A stretch of 44,447 bases of DNA from the NCBI RefSeq assembly GCF_007829435.1, contig NZ_VLJN01000007.1, forward strand, positions 1 to 44,447. The letters run 5' to 3'. The notes below the pieces were generated by a model, which saw nothing but the letters and a program-made list of their open reading frames with translations, was not told the DNA's origin and did not search any database. Position numbers and translations under genes: made by a program. Below are positions 38,462 through 44,447 of the stretch, in pieces (the stretch's first letter is position 1; every line of letters starts with the position of its first letter). This stretch comes from Cupriavidus gilardii J11 (lineage in GTDB: Bacteria > Pseudomonadota > Gammaproteobacteria > Burkholderiales > Burkholderiaceae).

Positions 38462-39379
38462 CTATCTTGTCAGTGTCTTTGCAATAGTTGCGGCGATACG
38501 ATCGCACGTGCGGCTGCTGGATAGTCCCAGCGCTCGACCAATCTCATCGCGAGTACGGCCAGCTAGAAGCTGCCGACGGCAATACGTGTTGCGCAAAGTG
38601 CGAGGACTTGGCTCCGCACCCGCATAACCAATTTCGTTCAAGGCGGCAGCCACAATCCGGCCCAGACTCATGTCGGTAACGGGTCCGCCTTCCGCGGTCA
38701 GCGTAAACAGAAGGTCGCCGTACACCGGAAGTGCTTCTCGACGCGCTATCCATGTCCGGAGCGGGGGTACCGCGAAGGCCGCAACATGTACGGTGCGCGC
38801 GTCCCTGGAGCCGTGGGCGCGAACTGTCAGATAGGGTGATGCCGCGGCAAGATGCAGATCCTGTAGCCGGGCCCGTCGCAATTCAGCCGCAGTGATTCCG
38901 GTGGCCAGCAAGATTGCAACGATAGCGTGGTTGCGCAAGTCGGCAAGATTATCGGCGGGGGTCGCTAGGAAGCGCTGCAACCGCTCGTCCTCTCCTGCAC
39001 CGAGGTATTGTGGGGTCGGGTCCTGGTTCGGCCACCTTTCCGCAGCGAGTAGGGCGGTGGTGGGGTTATCTAGACGGACCCCCTCGAAAACCAGGTGGCG
39101 GCAGAGACGATCAAGCAGCTTCAAGTAACGCATCCTCGTTGCCTGCGAGTACGAGCGCCCTTCTGCCGTCTGCCAAAACGCCTCGATGTCGGCGCTCCCG
39201 AAAGCGAGGATCGTCGCGCCCCTGCAGAGTAAGTGTTTGCGAAAGTTCTCGAACATCGCCTGATGCTGGACGCGGGAGCGCTCGGAGAACGGTCGACGGT
39301 CTGCGCCGGCGGCCTCACGGTGCTGCCAATCGCGGTATGCGAGGGAGGGGTTGGCTAGCCAGATATAGTGTCCCTTCAT
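38462..39379 (-). CDS. tyrosine-recombinase-fold protein lacking catalytic residues
   Basis: 305 aa. The N-terminal core-binding domain (about 30-110) and the order of the C-terminal motifs are those of XerC-type recombinases, but the catalytic set is gone. Box I reads ATGITAAELRR (Thr where the catalytic Arg should be), the box II region reads SPRTLRNTYCRR (Arg instead of His before the retained Arg), the later GH is GL, and no Tyr follows (SSSRTCDRIA). It therefore probably binds DNA without cutting and may regulate, or help an active recombinase. AGGA lies about 4 bases before the ATG, with TATATA upstream. Its 3' end faces the tandem palindromes at 38372. Confidence 0.65.
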   Translation of the reverse strand: MKGHYIWLANPSLAYRDWQHREAAGADRRPFSERSRVQHQAMFENFRKHLLCRGATILAFGSADIEAFWQTAEGRSYSQATRMRYLKLLDRLCRHLVFEGVRLDNPTTALLAAERWPNQDPTPQYLGAGEDERLQRFLATPADNLADLRNHAIVAILLATGITAAELRRARLQDLHLAAASPYLTVRAHGSRDARTVHVAAFAVPPLRTWIARREALPVYGDLLFTLTAEGGPVTDMSLGRIVAAALNEIGYAGAEPSPRTLRNTYCRRQLLAGRTRDEIGRALGLSSSRTCDRIAATIAKTLTR

Positions 39380-39603
39380 AGTCCTACTGTTATATACTGA
39401 AATTGCTAGACCACCAACACCGTACCGCCTCTTGCTGAGGCGGTATTGCGTTAGCGGTGGGGCCAGGGGCTAAGAGACGCCATATGAAGATGGGCCAAGG
39501 ACACCCATCCACGGCTTCGTGGCATGAACCGACCGGCAACTCGATATCGGGCGAAGGTTTTCCTGCCGTTCCTATGCCCGCGCAGTAGGTTGCGAAATGA
39601 AGG
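39380..39603. other. intergenic region between two minus-strand genes
   Basis: About 220 bases with no supportable gene. TATATA near 39392-39397 is a likely -10 for the recombinase-like gene. A 9-bp hairpin (TACCGCCTC 39423-39431 with its complement at 39437-39445) lies downstream of the DUF6884-like gene and has no T-tract. Confidence 0.4.
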
Positions 39604-40092
39604 TCAAAGGTCCCGGAGGAACTGTCCGAGCTGCAAGCGCTGCATCCCAATTCCTCCCGACGTCTCCTCAACAGGGAGCTCCGCCGAATACCGCAATGCG
39701 ATAGCAGCTCGCATGACCCGACGATATTGCTTTCCACCCGCAAGCAATATTCGGCAGACGAGATCGGGCCACGAGGCCGCTGCAATGAGTTGGTCTAGGC
39801 CAGCAATCATTTGGTCAGCGCGCGACGGGGACATGCATTCATCGTACGGCTCGATCTGAGCGAGGGGATCGACGAAGCCGTGGCGGGCCGATAGGATTAG
39901 TACCGAGGGCCGAGCATTGTGGCGGACGTGGACACGGTATGACTGGTACAAGACGCCCTGGTATAGGTCGATCGCGGCTGCGGGTCGAGAGAGCTTCGAG
40001 GCGGAACACGCCATCAACAGCAATGCCGGCGCCTTAGAACCAGCATCAGAAGGCGTTGTTGGGAACAGCGGAAGTTGCTCAGATGGAGACAC
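39604..40092 (-). CDS. DUF6884-like protein
   Basis: 162 aa. The core LLLMACSASKL (about 24-34), then DLYQGVLYQSYR, SVLILSARHGFVDP (about 62-75) and IEPYDECM (about 79-86) fit the DUF6884 pattern: a Cys-Ser-x-x-Lys motif followed by SAxHG. Related proteins occur near DNA-modification genes in phages and may share the fold of tRNA-guanine transglycosylase-like enzymes. The start is uncertain: GTG 40092 has only a weak GGCGAG upstream. It may stand alone, since the recombinase-like gene is 225 bases further on. Confidence 0.6.
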   Translation of the reverse strand: MSPSEQLPLFPTTPSDAGSKAPALLLMACSASKLSRPAAAIDLYQGVLYQSYRVHVRHNARPSVLILSARHGFVDPLAQIEPYDECMSPSRADQMIAGLDQLIAAASWPDLVCRILLAGGKQYRRVMRAAIALRYSAELPVEETSGGIGMQRLQLGQFLRDL

Positions 40093-40247
40093 GGACTCGC
40101 CATCAAGTTGTGTGCCTCAACTCTAATATGCGATGTGGGATGTCAAGGATTGCTACCGGACGGGCAAAGTCGGCCGCGTCTGGAATCAAGCGGTGGCCAT
40201 CGCGCCCCAGGTGCCTGCCATCCAGCAGGGCGACCCTCGTTAGAGGT

Positions 40248-41156
40248 CTACTGGCTTGCTCGGGCCTCGTGGCCGCCCCGGGTAACAACAATGCTTCCTG
40301 ACAGCAGCCTTCCGTTTTGGCTCAGGTAGCCATGGTTTTTCCTTGGTGGAACAGGCCAATTTCTGATTATCGAAACGGGGATTCGAGTCAGAAGGGAGTA
40401 CACAATGGCTCGTCGAGACAACATGAAGGTTTGATGATAGAACCAGGACACACGGCGCGCTTGAACGCTGGGAGTCACGACCACTTCGTTGCCACACCGT
40501 CGTTGCAGTTCGGACGCAAGGGCATACCTCCGCGTCTTTTTGGAGAGTAGTGGGGAAGCAAAGGTCACGGTGTGGAAACCGTTCTGCATTGCCCAGTGAA
40601 TCGTCTCAGCGGCGTTCGCCAAAAATGGCTCCGTTGACCTTTGAGCGATCATCTCGAGAACAAACGGCCGCGGCAGATGTATAGCAAGGGTTCGGGGGGA
40701 CCCGATTGTGAGCGACAGCTCATTCCTATACGCGATGAAAGCCATGCTCCAGACCGCGCCCATCGCCAGCGACACAAGCAACAATGTCCAGAGGTGCCTG
40801 TGGTGCGACACCCAGCTTGCGTAGACGATAAATGCCGCAGGCACGTAGCCGGGCAGCATTCCCCAGATCCAGTGGGTTGACGAACGAATCCGAAATAGGC
40901 GCAGGTAAGCCCTCGCGAGACTTAGCTTTATGCTCACAATTGGTCCGGCTAGAAGGATGCGTATCGAGACTCGTGCTATCGGCTTGCGCCACTCCAACTT
41001 AAGGCGAATGCTCGTCTGTACGAGCCGCTCCCAATTTGGGCCGGCCGGCAAGCCTTCGACGGACCGCCGCTCCAACAGGTGAAGGCGTGCTGGCACTATC
41101 CGCGGCAGCCACTGGCATGATGTGGGGGCCGGGATAGAGCGGCCACCGTTGCCCAT
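40248..41156 (-). CDS. predicted membrane protein (302 aa)
   Basis: 302 aa, not recognised. Two or three hydrophobic segments in the middle (IWGMLPGYVPAAFIVYASWV at about 98-117 and LWTLLLVSLAMGAVWSMAF at about 121-139), flanked by basic regions. The C-terminal half is soluble and likely cytoplasmic. ATG 41156 has no clear ribosome binding site and a later start is possible, so the first 45 residues are doubtful. It diverges from the SRAP gene 25 bases away. Confidence 0.45.
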   Translation of the reverse strand: MGNGGRSIPAPTSCQWLPRIVPARLHLLERRSVEGLPAGPNWERLVQTSIRLKLEWRKPIARVSIRILLAGPIVSIKLSLARAYLRLFRIRSSTHWIWGMLPGYVPAAFIVYASWVSHHRHLWTLLLVSLAMGAVWSMAFIAYRNELSLTIGSPRTLAIHLPRPFVLEMIAQRSTEPFLANAAETIHWAMQNGFHTVTFASPLLSKKTRRYALASELQRRCGNEVVVTPSVQARRVSWFYHQTFMLSRRAIVYSLLTRIPVSIIRNWPVPPRKNHGYLSQNGRLLSGSIVVTRGGHEARASQ

Positions 41157-41181
41157 GTGAACGACAGCGAGGAGAAAATCG

Positions 41182-41835
41182 ATGTGCGCGAACTACCGAC
41201 CGACCCAACGTCTGCTGCTGCGCGACGTGTTCGGAGTGGAGCCACCGATGGAGCAGGACTGGAAGCCGGAGACCTGGCCGAATTATGGTGCCCCGATTGT
41301 TAGGGCAGGGCAGGGCGGCAAGCGCGAGGCGCTGGTTGCGAACTTCGGTATGGACCCGAAAGGGCGCTATGACACCTTCAACGCCAGGTCGGAGACGGTG
41401 GGCGAACGCCGGACGTTCTCGAAGGCTTGGCGCGACGGCCAGCTGTGCCTGGTGCCAGTCATTTCGATCTTCGAGCCGAACTACGAGGCCGACCCGAAGA
41501 AAAGCATCCGCTATCGCATCTGGATGAAGGACTCGCCGGCATTCGCCGTGGCGGGCCTGTGGCGTGACTGGCCAGACGGCTCCGCCTCCTTCACGATGCT
41601 GACCGTCAACGCAGAGGCGCACGCGGTAATGCGCCGCATGCATAAGCCGGGCGCCGAAAAGCGCGGCGTGGTGATCCTGCCGCAAAGCGAATGGGACGAC
41701 TGGCTTACGTGCCGTGATCCTGAGCTGGCGCGCAGCTTCTTGCGGTTGCCGCCGGCGGAGGCCATGGATACCGAGCCTGATCCGGTACCGCCGCGGCCGC
41801 GCAAACAGGCCGAGCCCGATCAATTGACGCTTTGA
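41182..41835 (+). CDS. SRAP-domain DNA-protein crosslink protein (YedK/HMCES-like)
   Basis: 217 aa. SOS-response-associated peptidase family. Catalytic Cys is residue 2 (MCANYRP); the Asn is in TFNARSET (about 73), the Glu in SIFEPNYE (about 98-105; usual GFYEW is altered), and the His in RRMHKP (about 151-156). The family traps abasic sites in single-stranded DNA as a thiazolidine crosslink. GAGGAG lies about 8 bases before the ATG. It could protect replicating element DNA, but SRAP genes are also common in host chromosomes, so this may be flanking DNA. Confidence 0.85.
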   Translation: MCANYRPTQRLLLRDVFGVEPPMEQDWKPETWPNYGAPIVRAGQGGKREALVANFGMDPKGRYDTFNARSETVGERRTFSKAWRDGQLCLVPVISIFEPNYEADPKKSIRYRIWMKDSPAFAVAGLWRDWPDGSASFTMLTVNAEAHAVMRRMHKPGAEKRGVVILPQSEWDDWLTCRDPELARSFLRLPPAEAMDTEPDPVPPRPRKQAEPDQLTL

Positions 41836-42137
41836 TGTCGACGCCGCCGCGCTGGCGCCCATAACGCCGCCGGTTCGCTGGAATCGGCAGTGTCGTTGCG
41901 GTCCGAGGTGAAGTCCAACGCGTGCGCCTGGGCCGGCAGCTGCTTGCAGCGACGTGTGCTTCCGATTACGCTATGCCGATTCCGATACTGGCATTGACAT
42001 GCCGGAATGCCGATTGGGGTTGTACGACCATTGTCCTGATCATGGTCGGATTAGCGGCCGGCGGGCTGATACACCCCCTCGAAACCAGTCTCAATAGTCA
42101 TATACTATTGAGTTGCCGATAATGATAATTACGTAAA
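41836..42137. other. intergenic region after the SRAP gene
   Basis: About 300 bases with no supportable gene. It is GC-rich at first, then turns AT-rich from about 42080. That AT-rich part carries the operator-like palindrome at 42090 and a likely -10 (TATACT) inside it. Confidence 0.4.
42090..42112. promoter_or_regulatory. operator-like inverted repeat
   Basis: CTCAATAGT (42090-42098) and ACTATTGAG (42104-42112), a perfect 9-bp repeat with a 5-base centre that overlaps the -10-like TATACT. It is 26 bases before the gene at 42138 and is a good repressor-site candidate. Confidence 0.5.
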
Positions 42138-42524
42138 ATGCCACTTGGCGATATCCGTTCCGTCTTCCTGCCCTTCGCGGTCGAGCGTCAGCCGGACGGC
42201 CGCTATGCCATCCTAAACCGCGAATACAAACCGGTCGGGTTTTGGACCCGGTCGCATGTGACCTATGAGGACTTTCCCGTACTGGTCAAGCTCAAGGGAT
42301 TAACCCCGGCCCGCGCGGCCAAGATTTCGTATGAGGGGAAGACCGACACGAACTGTATCTACCTTTATCACGACGGCTGCATTCCCACGGCAAGCGCTGC
42401 AAACATGACAGCGTACCTGAAGCGGCTCGCCGTGCTGGCGGCGCTGCAGATCGAAGGCGTCGCTCCCTATGAGCGCCTGTCTCGAGCAATGCCGGGTGGC
42501 CAGGCACACGATGAAGCCGCTTGA
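42138..42524 (+). CDS. hypothetical protein (128 aa)
   Basis: 128 aa, not recognised. It begins with strands (SVFLPFAVERQPDGRYAILN), then a basic segment (KGLTPARAAKISYEG), strands (NCIYLYHDGCIP) and a helix (MTAYLKRLAVLAAL). There is no visible Shine-Dalgarno before the ATG, but an operator-like palindrome and a -10 lie just upstream, so the transcript may have a short leader. It overlaps the zinc-ribbon gene by 14 bases. Confidence 0.5.
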   Translation: MPLGDIRSVFLPFAVERQPDGRYAILNREYKPVGFWTRSHVTYEDFPVLVKLKGLTPARAAKISYEGKTDTNCIYLYHDGCIPTASAANMTAYLKRLAVLAALQIEGVAPYERLSRAMPGGQAHDEAA

Positions 42525-42786
42525 GTCGGCTGTGTGCCCACTGTGCGGCGCGGCGTCCGAGCGGCGAGAGCTGCGCAGTGGCAACGGCTTTTCCTACCGC
42601 TGCACCGCGTGCGGAGGGGGGATTTTCGAGGTGGGCACTGGCGCCTTGGCGCGCCTGCAACGTGACGGCGTCCACCCGGACCTGCCCCCCTCGATTCGCC
42701 GCTGGCTGCAGGATGGGCGGCGCCCTCGCATCGAGCTGAGGGAAGGTCACCTCACCGCGTTTTGCCTCCCCGTGCCCCGTGATTGA
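42511..42786 (+). CDS. small zinc-ribbon protein (91 aa)
   Basis: 91 aa. A zinc ribbon with CPLCG (about 9-13) and CTACGGG (about 31-37), then a basic helical part (SIRRWLQDGRRP). Such proteins occur in many mobile elements as transcription or nucleic-acid-binding factors; no family is certain. ATG 42511 lies inside the end of the preceding gene (overlap of 14 bases), so the two are coupled. The frame upstream to 42469 has no advantage. Confidence 0.55.
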   Translation: MKPLESAVCPLCGAASERRELRSGNGFSYRCTACGGGIFEVGTGALARLQRDGVHPDLPPSIRRWLQDGRRPRIELREGHLTAFCLPVPRD

Positions 42787-42819
42787 TTGAGAAATGCGCT
42801 CTGGTCAAACAGTCCAATC

Positions 42820-42857
42820 GGCGGCCCATACTGTGTATCCATACAGTATGGGCCGCC
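42820..42857. promoter_or_regulatory. LexA-box-like site within a 15-bp inverted repeat
   Basis: Arms 42820-42834 and 42843-42857 are perfectly complementary. The centre reads CTGT-N8-ACAG (42831-42846), the E. coli-type SOS box pattern. No gene with a clear ribosome binding site follows directly; a 25-codon frame from 42848 is the only candidate. Confidence 0.5.
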
Positions 42858-42998
42858 CCATGCCAGCCAGCTACCCTGCTGACTCGATCTTCCTGGAGAC
42901 GTGCTTTTTTCGGCGACGTCCGTGATGAACTGCACTTTCCCTGCTCTGCCGTGATCATCCACCGGGATGGGCTTTCGGTCGCCCGCTCCACCACATCA

Positions 42999-43134
42999 TT
43001 CTGCGGACTTCCGCAGAAGTCCAAGAGAGTCTGCAAGTCGTTGCCACACAAGGACTTTTCCTCTCTTTGACGTTCTGCCGCGGTCCACTGCGATCCATCT
43101 ACAGCCGGGACTTTTAAGTCCACAAACAAGTCCA
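42999..43134. repeat. candidate attP arm sites (AAGTCC repeats)
   Basis: GGACTT or its complement AAGTCC occurs five times in 130 bases: 43005, 43017, 43052 (GGACTTTT), 43109 to 43121 (GGACTTTTAAGTCC) and 43128. A perfect 9-bp inverted repeat with a 2-base centre (42999-43018) lies at the left end. Clusters like this just upstream of an integrase with an arm-binding N-terminal domain are expected at attP. Confidence 0.45.
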
Positions 43135-43228
43135 TTTTTGCGGGCGCGGCTGATTCCGGATTGTTGATGGAGGGGCGAGGTCGACGTGACCAGCATCTGG
43201 TTCCTGACTCATGTTCAGGAGCAAGAGC

Positions 43229-44447
43229 ATGGCACTCTCAGACCTGGCCGTTCGACAGGCCAAGGCAACTGGCAAGGCATACACCCTCCCTGACTTGGAT
43301 GGCCTCTCCCTGGCCGTCACGGCTGCAGGGGGCCGGACTTGGCACTTCCGCTACTACTGGGCGGGCAAGCAGAAGCGGATGTCGCTCGGCACCTACCCAG
43401 AGGTGACGCTTCGCGAGGCCCGCAGCCTGCGCGACGAAGCGCGCGCCCTGCTGGCCAAAGGCACCAATCCTCGCGTTCACCGCAAGCAGAAGCGCACCGC
43501 TGTCCGGCTCGCCGACGAAAACACCTTCGAGGCGGTGTATCGCAAGTGGCTCAAGCATCGTGGGCTCAGCCTCAAGGAAGGCCGGCAGACGACCCTCTCG
43601 ATCCTTCCGCGCATCTTCGACAAGGATGTGCTGCCGACCTTGGGCAAGCGGTCGGTCTATGAGATCAAGCGTCCCGACCTTTTGGAGGTGATCGCCAAGA
43701 TCGAGAAGCGCAAGGCGCTCTCCGTTGCCGAGAAAGTCAGGACGTGGTTCAACCAACTGTTCCGCTACGCGCTGGTGATCGTGCCGGGCCTGGAGCAGAA
43801 CCCCGCCTCTGATCTCGATGTGGTGGCGCTGCCGCTGCCACCCGTCAACCACAACCCGTTCCTCCGCATGGCCGAGCTGCCGAAGCTGTTGCAGCGGCTG
43901 CGCAGCTATCGCGGCAGGCGGCAGACCCAGCTCGGGCTGCGGCTATTGCTGCTGACCGGCGTGCGAACCGGCGAGCTGCGACAGGCGATGCCGGATCAAT
44001 TCGATCTGGACCGTGGGTTGTGGATCATCCCACCCGACGTCGTGAAGCAACTCCAGTTGAATATGCGCAAGAAGCGGCAGCAGGCGAAGGACATCCCGCC
44101 CTACATCGTGCCGCTGTCGGTTCAGGCCATGGAGATCGTTCGGCACCTGCTCGATGAGTTCAAGCCGGCCCAGCGTCACCTGTTCCGGCACGACAGCGAC
44201 TTGAAGAAGCGCATCAGCGAGAACACGCTCAATGGTGCCCTCAAGCGCATGGGCTATCAGGAACGCCTGACCGGACACGGTATCCGCGGCACGATGTCCA
44301 CTGCGCTCAACGAGATCGGCTACCCGAAGGTCTGGGTGGATGCACAGCTCTCGCATGTCGATCCCAACAAGGTCAGCGCGACCTACAACCATGCCGAGTA
44401 CGTGGAGCAGCGTCGCCGCATGATGCAGGACTGGGCCGATCGGCTCG
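43229..44447 (+). CDS. P4-type tyrosine integrase with arm-binding N-terminal domain (3' partial)
   Basis: At least 406 aa, open at the window end. The N-terminus (residues about 1-90) is the DUF4102-type arm-binding domain: KAYTLPDLDGLSLAV, FRYYWAGKQKRMSLG and LREARSLRDEAR. The catalytic domain has Arg in LTGVRTGEL (about 243), His-x-x-Arg in GHGIRGT (about 349-352), His in LSHVDPN and the Tyr in ATYNHAEY (about 385), so it should be active. GGAG lies about 8 bases before the ATG. Integrases of this type usually insert islands at tRNA genes; none is in the window. The upstream AAGTCC cluster is a plausible attP. It probably belongs to a neighbouring island. Confidence 0.85.
   Translation, partial: MALSDLAVRQAKATGKAYTLPDLDGLSLAVTAAGGRTWHFRYYWAGKQKRMSLGTYPEVTLREARSLRDEARALLAKGTNPRVHRKQKRTAVRLADENTFEAVYRKWLKHRGLSLKEGRQTTLSILPRIFDKDVLPTLGKRSVYEIKRPDLLEVIAKIEKRKALSVAEKVRTWFNQLFRYALVIVPGLEQNPASDLDVVALPLPPVNHNPFLRMAELPKLLQRLRSYRGRRQTQLGLRLLLLTGVRTGELRQAMPDQFDLDRGLWIIPPDVVKQLQLNMRKKRQQAKDIPPYIVPLSVQAMEIVRHLLDEFKPAQRHLFRHDSDLKKRISENTLNGALKRMGYQERLTGHGIRGTMSTALNEIGYPKVWVDAQLSHVDPNKVSATYNHAEYVEQRRRMMQDWADRL

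Noticed and set aside
42848-42925. 25-codon frame right after the LexA-like box
   Set aside because: It starts inside the inverted repeat, has no Shine-Dalgarno and no recognisable sequence; it may be the stump of a lost SOS gene but cannot be supported.
1-44447. tRNA or rRNA genes as integration targets
   Set aside because: No cloverleaf with a T-arm consensus or rRNA segment was recognised next to either integrase.

Overview
The window is GC-rich, densely packed accessory DNA. Its codon use, the beta-type SRAP protein and the family mix suggest a betaproteobacterium (Burkholderiales-like), with a related gammaproteobacterium possible. Most of it looks like the backbone of one large plasmid-like or integrative element. 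Its core is a PRTRC (ParB-related, ThiF-related cassette) locus. No tRNA, rRNA, CRISPR array, relaxase or type IV secretion gene was found, so conjugation cannot be argued from this window alone.

Layout, left to right. 1-1.6 kb: P4-type zinc-ribbon/Toprim primase and a small gene. 1.6-3.3 kb (minus): small membrane protein, then the actin-like PRTRC protein D coupled to a ParR-like adaptor. 3.3-4.36 kb: no gene, a possible small RNA and a possible IS remnant. 4.36-5.5 kb: tyrosine recombinase with a Fis-like C-terminal helix-turn-helix. 5.7-10.6 kb (minus): seven-gene operon with a UvrD-like helicase, a DUF1173 protein, a lone FtsK-gamma-like winged helix and a Lar-like zinc protein. 10.7-13.1 kb: small genes and an N6-methyltransferase-like protein without a recognisable catalytic NPPY motif. 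13.1-15.2 kb (minus): two coupled lipoproteins of visibly lower GC. 15.6-21.4 kb: ParB, E, C, F, B, A and ThiF of the PRTRC system. 21.6-25.9 kb: lipoprotein and unknown genes. 26.1-29.4 kb: MoxR-type ATPase, DUF3150-like protein and metallopeptidase/VWA protein. 30.1-31.7 kb (minus): bactofilin, a membrane protein and an AcaB/DUF1845-like protein. 32.5-38.3 kb: RDF-like protein, SbcD-like nuclease and SbcC-like ATPase. 38.5-41.2 kb (minus): a tyrosine-recombinase-fold protein that has lost its active site, a DUF6884-like protein and a membrane protein. 41.2-44.4 kb: SRAP protein, two small genes, a LexA-like box, and a P4-type integrase running off the end, probably from a second island.

The most striking signal is regulatory. 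Nine plus-strand sites carry the same small element: a perfect 5-bp stem, a 3-nt loop, then ATCGAC or ATCGAT. The stem sequence changes between copies but pairing is always kept, which is the signature of an RNA structure. Copies sit at the head of the plus-strand gene sets (primase, membrane protein/methylase, PRTRC, lipoprotein, 22.7 kb set, MoxR set, 32 kb set, SbcCD set), and one copy has no gene after it. Downstream of most copies, and again between many genes, the leader holds a strong GC-rich hairpin followed by a second hairpin that encloses or pairs with the Shine-Dalgarno sequence. In at least three leaders the two hairpins cannot form together, so they could act as switches. Strong intrinsic terminators also lie inside these gene sets. 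I infer an element-wide post-transcriptional or antitermination regulon; this is not proven.

Together the genes point to replication (primase, helicase), partition (ParB, ParM/ParR-like), a ubiquitin-like cassette (ThiF E1, beta-grasp C protein, JAMM-type A protein), recombination and end-processing (SbcCD-like, RDF-like, integrases) and envelope functions (lipoproteins, bactofilin).
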